Shown here one piece after another: positions 1-6,057 of a stretch of 12,021 nucleotides of DNA. The stretch is from an uncultured Oscillospiraceae bacterium (lineage in GTDB: Bacteria > Bacillota > Clostridia > Oscillospirales > Oscillospiraceae): assembly GCA_944385195.1 (NCBI GenBank), contig CALWWH010000025.1:1-12021 (forward strand). The letters run 5' to 3'. Each line of letters opens with the position of its first letter. Position 1 is the first letter of the stretch. The notes below the pieces were generated by a model, which saw nothing but the letters and a program-made list of their open reading frames with translations, was not told the origin of the DNA and ran no database searches. Made by a program: the position numbers and the translations under genes.

Positions 1-786
1 CCTGTTCCGCTGCCCCTCACATTGGACCAGGAGCCGGCCTGTGCGGTGCTGCGTCTGCTGCCCGACGGCGGCTTCCTGGCGAAGATTTCGGAAAAGGAGG
101 ACCTGACCGTCCGTCCGCGGAAAGTCGTCCGGCCCGCGGCTCTGGCCTGCTGCGGCCCGGAGGGGAATATCCGCTGGGTCCGCACCAACGACCGGGGCTA
201 TGTGGTCCATGTGGATGAGCGGGGGATTTATACCAGGGCCTATCCGTCGAAGGACGCCCCTGCCCGGGTTGTTCTGCTGGACCTGGATGGGCAGGAGACA
301 GCGGAATACCGCCTGCCTTCTACCCTGAACCGTGAAACGTTCTGCATATTGGGCGGAAAGCCCTATCTGCTGCTGGACGGAGGCTATGAAAAGAACGGGA
401 CGCTGTACCGCCTGACGCCGGACCTGGAGGAGAACGGCGGCCTGCCGGTCCCCTATATGTCCAGCTTCGCCCTGTCGCCGGACGGCTCGCTGCTGTATGC
501 GGCGGGCTTCCAGTCCGGTCTTGCGGTGATGGACGCCGCTGCGTTCCAGGTGCGCGGGGAGCTGCGGCGCAGGGAGAGCTTTCACTCCCCCATTGCAGAC
601 GGGCAAAACCGCCTGTGGGTGGGGAACGGGGGATATGTTGAGTGCTATACCCCGGAGCTGGAGCTGATCTCCCGCCACCGCCTGGCAGGCGAGATATCCA
701 GAGTCTGGCCCGGCCCGGAGGGCTCGGTGTGCGTGATGACCTATCAGCGCAGCAAAGGACATGTCCGCGTCTACCGGCTTGGCTGA
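1..786 (+). CDS. Beta-propeller-like protein, C-terminal part (5' end outside window)
   Basis: The reading frame is open from the first base with no in-frame stop, so the gene starts upstream and only its last 261 codons are here. A TTG at 22 could be read as a start, but no Shine-Dalgarno precedes it. The protein shows recurring blade-like segments of WD40/NHL/SMP-30 type: ALACCGPEGNIRWV, FALSPDGSLLYAAG, IADGQNRLWVGNGG and VWPGPEGSVCVM. Each has a 'PDG/PEG' turn followed by a hydrophobic strand. I see no catalytic motif and no membrane segment in this part. Such propellers usually act as binding or scaffold domains, and the family cannot be assigned further. Codons are strongly GC-rich, unlike the lysR-operon block that follows. 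It ends in TGA just before a hairpin terminator and converges with the LysR gene. Confidence 0.6.
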   Translation, partial: PVPLPLTLDQEPACAVLRLLPDGGFLAKISEKEDLTVRPRKVVRPAALACCGPEGNIRWVRTNDRGYVVHVDERGIYTRAYPSKDAPARVVLLDLDGQETAEYRLPSTLNRETFCILGGKPYLLLDGGYEKNGTLYRLTPDLEENGGLPVPYMSSFALSPDGSLLYAAGFQSGLAVMDAAAFQVRGELRRRESFHSPIADGQNRLWVGNGGYVECYTPELELISRHRLAGEISRVWPGPEGSVCVMTYQRSKGHVRVYRLG

Positions 787-843
787 GCCGGAAAAGGGCC
801 CGCCCGGGTGATAGTTCATCTGCATTGATCAAGAATATAGAAG

Positions 844-878
844 AAAAGCCTTGAAGCCATTGGGCTTCAAGGCTTTTT
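844..878. terminator. Rho-independent terminator between convergent genes
   Basis: A 15-bp perfect stem (844-858 with 863-877) encloses the 4-base loop ATTG. The GC-rich core is GCCTTGAAGCC and the outer arm is A-rich/T-rich. On the plus strand it ends in a T run, and on the minus strand its far arm gives TTTTC. It therefore can stop both the beta-propeller gene (stop at 786) and the leftward lysR gene (stop at 935). Confidence 0.9.
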
Positions 879-934
879 CTATGTAAAATATCTGCTTGCC
901 GCACCTTGTTTGGATAAGAAATCAGATTCCTGCC

Positions 935-1918
935 TCATTCGGCTTGAAATGGAAATAACTTTTGCGCCATGCGTATAAATTCCTGGCTGCTTGCGGAGAG
1001 GCGTTTTGCTGATAAGTAATTGATCCCCAGCGTTCTGTACTGAGATTTCGGCTGATAGGCAATTTCAATAATAAATAGCTTTTTCCACTGCTTTTGGTCT
1101 AATAGGACTTCACACTGGTCTTTCAAAGAATTAGAAAGAAACATGATGCCGAATCCCGAAAGGCATAGGGATAGACGCGTCAGGATGCTGGAGGTTTCGA
1201 TTACAATATTGGGGACAATCCCCGCGTTCTGGCAGCAAAATTCAAATACCTGTTTCAGCCAGGTTACCTGTTTGCTTGCCAAGAAAGGACAGTTTTGAAA
1301 ATGCGAAATGGGCAGGATTAGGCTTGATAGAATTTCCTCCCGGGCGGAGGGGGTGAAATATCGATCTAAAATGTAATACGGGATCAAAAGATAATAGCGC
1401 TCGGAGATAAGGGGAATAAACGTGATGTGGCTTGACTCAATTTTATACCCATAGGCTAAATCAATCGCTTCATTATTCAATGAGGTATTAAAGCTGTCGT
1501 CCAAAAATTCTGTTATTTTAATTTTCATTTCGGGATGCTGTGCACGCAGCTTTGGGAGGAGGCTTTGAATCAGCAGCGTTCCGCGATTGGCCAAAATGCC
1601 AACGTTGATGTTATGGGGACCTGACTCTTTCAGGGCCTGAAGTTCTCGAAACGTATTTTCTTTTAATGAGAGCATAGACCTGGCCCGTTCTAATAATTGC
1701 GAACCTGCAAAGGTCAGCGTGAGCGGGGTGGACCTGTTAAACAATTTCACCTGAAAGTCTTCTTCTAATTTGAGGATGTGCGCACTGAGGGACTGCTGGG
1801 AAATGTAGAGCTTTTTTGCTGCACTGGTAAAGCTGAGCTCTTCGGCAGCAGCCACAAAATATTCCAAATCTAAAAAGTTTATAGGAATCACCCCTGCCTG
1901 CAAAGTGAAACGTTTCAT
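935..1918 (-). CDS. LysR-type transcriptional regulator
   Basis: A transcription factor expected to control the divergent catabolic operon in response to its substrate. The N-terminal winged helix-turn-helix is clear: NFLDLEYFVAAAEELSF, then TSAAKKLYISQQSLSAHI and LEEDFQVKLFNR (about residues 14-64 from the ATG at 1918). A LysR-type effector-binding domain follows (NINVGILANRG near residue 100 to the C-terminus). Total length of 327 residues, or about 315 without the odd leader, is normal for the family. The start is uncertain. The ATG at 1918 has no Shine-Dalgarno, while a good one (AGGGGTGA) sits 8 bases before an ATA codon at 1882-1880, exactly where the usual family N-terminus 'MNFLDLEYF' would begin. 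A consensus promoter lies upstream. Effector unknown. The family call is secure; the target is inferred from divergent placement. Confidence 0.93.
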   Translation of the reverse strand: MKRFTLQAGVIPINFLDLEYFVAAAEELSFTSAAKKLYISQQSLSAHILKLEEDFQVKLFNRSTPLTLTFAGSQLLERARSMLSLKENTFRELQALKESGPHNINVGILANRGTLLIQSLLPKLRAQHPEMKIKITEFLDDSFNTSLNNEAIDLAYGYKIESSHITFIPLISERYYLLIPYYILDRYFTPSAREEILSSLILPISHFQNCPFLASKQVTWLKQVFEFCCQNAGIVPNIVIETSSILTRLSLCLSGFGIMFLSNSLKDQCEVLLDQKQWKKLFIIEIAYQPKSQYRTLGINYLSAKRLSASSQEFIRMAQKLFPFQAE

Positions 1919-1956
1919 AAGTCAATGAAGCAATGGTTCTGCGTGAATATATAGAC

Positions 1957-1985
1957 ATTATAGCAATAGAAGGGGGTGTTATCAA
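1957..1985 (-). promoter_or_regulatory. Promoter of the LysR gene
   Basis: Read on the minus strand: -35 TTGATA (1985-1980), a 17-bp spacer, and -10 TATAAT (1962-1957). This is close to the sigma-A consensus. Transcription would start near 1950, giving a leader of about 30 bases to the ATG at 1918, or about 70 to the alternative ATA start. Confidence 0.75.
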
Positions 1986-2026
1986 TCATAATTAAAAGGC
2001 CGCTGCTTTGCGTGAAAAAATATGGA

Positions 2027-2073
2027 TTTTTAACGGATATCACAGGGTTTTCCCTGTGGATATCCGTTAAAAA
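2027..2073. repeat. 47-bp near-perfect palindrome in the lysR/operon intergenic region
   Basis: The left arm (2027-2047, core AACGGATATCACAGGG) and right arm (2052-2073, core CCCTGTGGATATCCGTT) pair over 21 bp with one unpaired G (2059) and a TTTT centre (2048-2051). No T run follows the stem on either strand, so it does not look like a terminator. It ends 4 bases before the -35 box of the operon promoter. Its centre is about 63 bp upstream of the predicted transcription start, the usual place for the primary LysR recognition site. It may be an unusually long operator, a cruciform-forming site, or a remnant of a small palindromic mobile element. Confidence 0.85.
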
Positions 2074-2077
2074 CTGT

Positions 2078-2106
2078 TTGTATAGGTGTGAGAATGCCTA
2101 TATAAT
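2078..2106 (+). promoter_or_regulatory. Promoter of the catabolic operon
   Basis: A perfect -10 TATAAT (2101-2106) is preceded at 17 bp by a weak -35 TTGTAT (2078-2083; TTG conserved only). A consensus -10 with a poor -35 directly beside an operator-like palindrome is what an activator-dependent promoter looks like. The start would be near 2112, leaving a leader of about 50 bases before the GTG at 2164. Confidence 0.65.
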
Positions 2107-2163
2107 TGGGACATAGCCATAAAAATTTTATGAAATTTCCAGTGAAATGGGGGAGGATGCAGT

Positions 2164-3978
2164 GTGCATAAAATAGAACAAATTATTGAAACGGATGTTT
2201 TGGCAATCGGCGGATCGGGGGCCGCAGTTACGGCAGCGTATTACGCGTCGAAACAGGGCGTCAAAGCCCTGCTGGTGTCCAAAGGGAAGGCTGGGATGAG
2301 CGGGAATGCCATCATGGCCGGAGGCGGCTGCGGCATTGATGGGGAAAGCGGCAGTCAGATCCTTGGGATCGGCTCAGCAGATGCAGGATTTACGAAAAAA
2401 AAGCTGTTTGACTGTCTTGTAAAGGAATCTTTTTATCTTGCCGAACAGAATATCGTGCAGCAGTACGTAGACGATTCCCCCATTGTATTAAAAGACTATT
2501 TGTCGTGGGCCGACCGGGCGGGAAGCAAGTTTATGCCCATACAGCCCTGCGGCTGGCAGGCATCTGGAGCGCATTTTGTCAAACCGCTTCAGCAGGCGCT
2601 GAAGGAGAATCCGGAAATAAGGGTAATAGAAGATACGGCAATCGTTGAATTATTAAAAACGGATGATCGGGTAACTGGGGCCATCGGCATAAATATTTAT
2701 AGCGGACAGCTGATACAAATAAACGCAAAGGCTGTCGTGATAGCCACAGGCGGTTATCAGCCGCTTTCCCTGAAAAATACAGTCAGTGACATGACGGGGG
2801 ACGGACCTGCAATGGCCTATCGTGCCGGAGCAACCCTGTCTGATATGGAATTTATGCTGGCGTTTCCCACTGCGCTTGTCCCGGAGGATATGCGCGGGTC
2901 CATTTATCCCTATTTGTTCCGGCGTGTTCCCCACCGGCTCATGGACAAAAATGGAGATGAAATTGAGCTTGACCCGGACGCTAAAAAATTGTCCACAGAA
3001 AGCAAGCTGAATAAGCTAGTAAACTGTTTTTATATGGGACGTGCAATAGACAAAGGCCTGGGAGGGCCGCATGGCGGGGCGTTCTGGGATTATTCTATTG
3101 CAACGCAGGAAGAAAAGAGAACTGCGCTGGACCAATTTTATAAGCGTTTTTCCCTGTGGCATAGGTATGGCTACTATAAAGGTGAAAGTTTGCAGCGCGT
3201 AGATAATATGATTATGAATAACGAGCCTTTGGAGGTGGGACTGGGCGTGGAATATTCCATGGGCGGTATTGTCGTCAACGAGAATATGGAAACCGGCGTA
3301 GATGGACTGTTTGCAGCAGGAGAGGCGACTACCGGCACATTTGGGGCATGCCGCGTTGGCGATGGGCTGATCGAGATGCTGTGCCAGGGGATGAAGGCGG
3401 GCGTAATGGCGGCCGGATACTGTAAATCCCACAGCCTGGCCGCCCCAGATGCTGGACAGGCGGAGCGGGCTGAGCGGAAGCTTTTGCGTTATTTTGACAA
3501 CACAGAAGGAATTGAGGCCATTGATTTGTACCGCGGCATTGAGGAAGCCTGCGATATTGGGCTGAATGTCATCCGAAGCGAATCAAAAATTTCTGAAACA
3601 CTCTCCAGATTAAACAAATTGAAAGACTTGTCCCAAAATATTGTTTTGAACGAGAAAAGCCGTCAATACAACCTTGAATGGATGCGAGCAATCCAAGCGG
3701 AAAATATGCTGATATGCTGTGAAGCTGCGGCACGTGCGGCGCTGGAGCGGAAGGAAAGCCGGGGCTGTCACATGCGGTCGGACTATGAAGAGGTGAATCA
3801 CGATCACTATCTCCACCATTATGACTTTAAACTTAGAGATGGCGAGATGGCTATGACAATCCGCAAGCCGACCGTAACGAAAATGCCGCTGCCTGCCGGG
3901 AAAAAAGAAAACGTAATTCGCTACTTCACAGATCCGGCTCTGGAATATAACAGGGCCTTTAAGGTCAACTTCAGCTGA
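2164..3978 (+). CDS. FAD-dependent oxidoreductase, SdhA/FrdA/AprA-like flavoprotein
   Basis: First gene of the operon. GTG start chosen because GGGGGAGGA ends about 6 bases upstream. The N-terminal FAD-binding fold is plain: TDVLAIGGSGAAV (G16, G17, G19), then LLVSKG and GGGCGIDG. The fold continues with an FAD_binding_2/capping-domain layout (EFMLAFPT near 230-236, EYSMGGIVVN at 363-372, GLFAAGEAT, GACRVGDGL with R397) and an SdhA-like C-terminal SRGCHMRSDYEE (from 532). The 604-residue length suits the succinate dehydrogenase/fumarate reductase/APS reductase flavoprotein group. By eye several defining residues differ: the QFHPT histidine is F234, the HYxMGG histidine is E363, and the usual FAD-linking His segment is absent, so FAD is probably not covalently bound. 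The reaction is likely reduction or oxidation of another substrate. The next gene supplies a [2Fe-2S] partner. No signal peptide, so presumably cytoplasmic. Substrate unknown. Confidence 0.85.
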   Translation: MHKIEQIIETDVLAIGGSGAAVTAAYYASKQGVKALLVSKGKAGMSGNAIMAGGGCGIDGESGSQILGIGSADAGFTKKKLFDCLVKESFYLAEQNIVQQYVDDSPIVLKDYLSWADRAGSKFMPIQPCGWQASGAHFVKPLQQALKENPEIRVIEDTAIVELLKTDDRVTGAIGINIYSGQLIQINAKAVVIATGGYQPLSLKNTVSDMTGDGPAMAYRAGATLSDMEFMLAFPTALVPEDMRGSIYPYLFRRVPHRLMDKNGDEIELDPDAKKLSTESKLNKLVNCFYMGRAIDKGLGGPHGGAFWDYSIATQEEKRTALDQFYKRFSLWHRYGYYKGESLQRVDNMIMNNEPLEVGLGVEYSMGGIVVNENMETGVDGLFAAGEATTGTFGACRVGDGLIEMLCQGMKAGVMAAGYCKSHSLAAPDAGQAERAERKLLRYFDNTEGIEAIDLYRGIEEACDIGLNVIRSESKISETLSRLNKLKDLSQNIVLNEKSRQYNLEWMRAIQAENMLICCEAAARAALERKESRGCHMRSDYEEVNHDHYLHHYDFKLRDGEMAMTIRKPTVTKMPLPAGKKENVIRYFTDPALEYNRAFKVNFS

Positions 3979-3992
3979 AAGGAGACAGGATT

Positions 3993-4298
3993 TTGAAAGT
4001 AAAAATATCTCGCTTCAATCCGGAAGAACAGCGCGCCTGGGTTCAAGAATATGAGGTCGACACCTCTGCGTGCAGTATGACGGTCATGGATGTGCTGGAG
4101 TATATTGGGAATTATCTGGATCATTCACTGGCTTATTACAAACACAGCGTTTGCAATCATGGAATTTGCGGACGGTGTTCCGTGCGCGTGAATGGAAAAA
4201 CCAAATTAGCGTGTATCGAGCGGGTGGACGGGTATGAAAGCTTAGAGCTGGAGCCTGCCTCCAACCGCAAGGTCGTCCGCGATTTGGTTGTCCTGTAG
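3993..4298 (+). CDS. Stand-alone [2Fe-2S] protein, SdhB/FrdB N-terminal domain type
   Basis: A 101-residue electron-transfer protein that matches only the first, plant-ferredoxin-like half of succinate dehydrogenase iron-sulfur subunits. It opens with the SdhB-style strand VKISRFNPEEQ and has EYEVD at 20-24. All four [2Fe-2S] ligands are present: C54, C59 and C62 in CNHGICGRC, and C74 in KLAC. The protein ends where the SdhB C-terminal domain with its [4Fe-4S]/[3Fe-4S] clusters would begin, and it stops cleanly rather than by an evident frameshift. The TTG start is supported by AAAGGAG about 8 bases upstream, which overlaps the stop of the flavoprotein gene, so the two are probably translated together. 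It most likely moves electrons to or from the flavoprotein. The onward partner is not encoded here. Confidence 0.85.
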   Translation: MKVKISRFNPEEQRAWVQEYEVDTSACSMTVMDVLEYIGNYLDHSLAYYKHSVCNHGICGRCSVRVNGKTKLACIERVDGYESLELEPASNRKVVRDLVVL

Positions 4299-4375
4299 GG
4301 AAAGGGGATGAATGGAAGGTCTATTAGATCTGGGCAGACAATTATTTTAAAAATATGTTTGAGGAGGACTATAAA

Positions 4376-5416
4376 ATGAAGCGTTTGTTTACTCTCATGC
4401 TAAGCGCGGCCATGCTCTTATCCCTTGCAGCCTGCTCATCGGGGACGCAGCCGGCAGACAAAAGCGATCAAAGCGACAGCAGCTCTGAAGCTGCCGGCAC
4501 AGAGAGCTCCTGGGCGCCCGATGGCGCCGTGACCTTGTATTGTCCATACGGCGCCGGCGGAGCAACCGACCTGTCCCTGCGGTGCCTGGCAGAAATTCTG
4601 TCGGATCAAACGGGAGCGAGCGTCAATGTTCTGAACCGCACAGGCGGGGGCGGCGTGGTAGGCACAACAGAGTTTATGCTGGCAGAGCCGGACGGGTACA
4701 CCCTGGCCATGAGCTGCAACTCATTTTTCAGTACACAGCCGTTTTTGAATTCTGTGGAATATACAGTTGATGACTTTACCCTCTTTGTTGGGCTAAATAA
4801 GGAACCCAATGTTTTAGTCGTACGCAGCGATGCGCCATACACCACGCTGGAGGAATTTGTAACCTACTACAAGGAGCATCCCGATGAAACTATTTTGTAC
4901 GGCCACTCTGGAAACGGCGGCATTGGGCATCTGACCCAAACCTTCTTTTTAGAAAAAGCAGGGCTTGAAAATTATGAAAGTGTTCCATATGCCTCCGGGC
5001 AAGAGGGGGTTACAGCGCTTTTAGGCGGACATGTGACCATGGCCACCACAAATTTGGTGGAGTCCGCCGCCCTTTTGGAGTCGGGACAAATCCGGCCCCT
5101 GTGTGTGATTGACTCTGAGCGGCTGCCCGTTGAGGAATATAAGGACCTTCCCACCATGGAAGAATGCGGGTATGATGTCACACTGTCTATCTGGAAGTTT
5201 TTGGCCCTGCCAGCGGGGACGCCGGACGAGATTGTCTCGTATTGGTATGACCAAGTTATGAAAGCTTACGAGGACGAGCGCTGGATTTCGTTCTGCGAGG
5301 ACTATAATCTCATCAGCAATAAAGAGCTGACAGAAGAGACAATTCTGGAGGCACTGATTCCCGAGATTGAGGAGACTCACGAAATGCTGATCGATGCCGG
5401 ACTGGCAATCAACTGA
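4376..5416 (+). CDS. tctC: Tripartite tricarboxylate transporter substrate-binding lipoprotein (TctC/Bug family)
   Basis: Extracytoplasmic receptor that binds a carboxylate substrate and passes it to TctAB. A lipoprotein signal is clear: MKRLFTLM, a hydrophobic stretch, then lipobox LAAC with C20, followed by a Ser/Asp-rich linker, as expected for a Gram-positive membrane-anchored receptor. The mature domain has the family's N-terminal signature, YCPYGAGGATDLSLR, then VLNRTGGGGVVGTTEF and AEPDGYTLAM. Later YGHSGNGGIGHL and PYASGQEGVTALLGGHV match the second half of the fold. I chose the ATG at 4376 (346 residues) because GAGGAGGA sits 8 bases upstream and it puts the signal peptide at the N-terminus. 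An in-frame ATG at 4355 would add seven acidic or polar residues and lacks a site. The ligand cannot be read from the sequence, but a carboxylate is expected. Confidence 0.9.
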   Translation: MKRLFTLMLSAAMLLSLAACSSGTQPADKSDQSDSSSEAAGTESSWAPDGAVTLYCPYGAGGATDLSLRCLAEILSDQTGASVNVLNRTGGGGVVGTTEFMLAEPDGYTLAMSCNSFFSTQPFLNSVEYTVDDFTLFVGLNKEPNVLVVRSDAPYTTLEEFVTYYKEHPDETILYGHSGNGGIGHLTQTFFLEKAGLENYESVPYASGQEGVTALLGGHVTMATTNLVESAALLESGQIRPLCVIDSERLPVEEYKDLPTMEECGYDVTLSIWKFLALPAGTPDEIVSYWYDQVMKAYEDERWISFCEDYNLISNKELTEETILEALIPEIEETHEMLIDAGLAIN

Positions 5417-5417
5417 G

Positions 5418-5513
5418 CCGTTCAATCCAGATTCAAAGAAATATCGTTGAGGAGTTCAGGATGGTATGTACAGGAATATGTTGGTCTGTACATCCCATCT
5501 TTGCTCTGAACGG
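5418..5513 (+). other. Nested inverted repeats in the tctC-tctB spacer (possible mRNA structure)
   Basis: The 129-base gap between tctC and tctB holds an 8-bp stem ATGTACAG/CTGTACAT (5466-5473 with 5486-5493) inside an outer 7-bp pairing CCGTTCA/TGAACGG (5418-5424 with 5507-5513). Together they could fold as an intercistronic RNA structure. Such structures between a binding-protein gene and its permease genes often protect the upstream transcript and so favour the binding protein. No T run follows, so full termination is not expected. Confidence 0.4.
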
Positions 5514-5545
5514 TTTCATATCTATCTATGAAAGGGGATATGGGT

Positions 5546-6046
5546 ATGAGCAAAATAACAAAGGACAAAATTACAGGAATTGCGTCTATCCTGTTTGGCT
5601 TGTCCCTTCTTATTTACTTTATTCCTTATTGGGTCGTCACCACCGACCAGCTGAACCATACAAATCCGGACACCTTTCCAAAATTTATTGCCGTCGCCCT
5701 GATTGTTCTCGGCGCGGTATTGCTGATACAGGCATTTATGACGCAGCATCGTGAACGCAAGGACAATTCTGCGCAGGGCGATGTATCCGCAAAAAGTTCT
5801 TCCTCCTTCAGCTGGAAAACATTTGTCCGCAGTGATACATATTGCATCTTGGCAACTGCCCTGACAATTTTGCTCTTTGATATACTGCTTGGCCGGGTAG
5901 GGTATCTTTGGACGGGATGTATCTGCAGTGTATTCCTTTTGGCCGCATTCCGCTCTAAAAAGTGGTACCACTATGTCATTGTAATCGCGTTTACCTTTCT
6001 GCTCTACTATATATTTGCTGAAATACTGCTGGTCAAAATGCCGTAA
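5546..6046 (+). CDS. tctB: Tripartite tricarboxylate transporter small membrane subunit (TctB)
   Basis: The small integral membrane subunit of a TctABC-type secondary transporter. Counting from the chosen start, hydrophobic segments lie at about residues 10-31 (GIASILFGLSLLIYFIPYWV), 44-65 (a DTFPKF entry followed by VALIVLGAVLLIQAF), 97-116, 117-134 and 140-162. A charged/Ser-rich cytoplasmic loop sits near 66-90. The 'FP' entry to the second helix and the overall 166-residue size suit TctB, a poorly conserved family recognised largely by topology and by its place between tctC and tctA. The ATG at 5546 was chosen because AAAGGGG (5531-5537) is 8 bases upstream. In-frame ATGs at 5528 and 5540 are upstream of, or too close to, that site. 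The stop is 11 bases before tctA. Confidence 0.85.
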   Translation: MSKITKDKITGIASILFGLSLLIYFIPYWVVTTDQLNHTNPDTFPKFIAVALIVLGAVLLIQAFMTQHRERKDNSAQGDVSAKSSSSFSWKTFVRSDTYCILATALTILLFDILLGRVGYLWTGCICSVFLLAAFRSKKWYHYVIVIAFTFLLYYIFAEILLVKMP

Positions 6047-6057
6047 AGGGGGGATGT

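Noticed and set aside
320..904. Minus-strand frame of 194 codons opposite the beta-propeller gene
   Set aside because: Pro/Arg/Ser-rich translation typical of the complement of a GC-rich gene. It also passes through the terminator hairpin.
2027..2073. Palindrome read as an intrinsic terminator or riboswitch expression platform
   Set aside because: Neither strand has a T run after the stem, and the predicted operon promoter lies downstream of it, so it would not be in the operon leader RNA.
2164..4298. Flavoprotein and [2Fe-2S] pair as a standard succinate dehydrogenase/fumarate reductase
   Set aside because: The membrane subunit and the second half of SdhB are missing and key flavoprotein active-site residues differ.
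5461..5754. Frame of 97 codons starting at an ATG with GAGGAG upstream, overlapping tctB
   Set aside because: Most of it lies inside tctB in another frame and the protein has no recognisable features. The tctB frame is strongly supported by topology and neighbours. A short leader-peptide role cannot be excluded.
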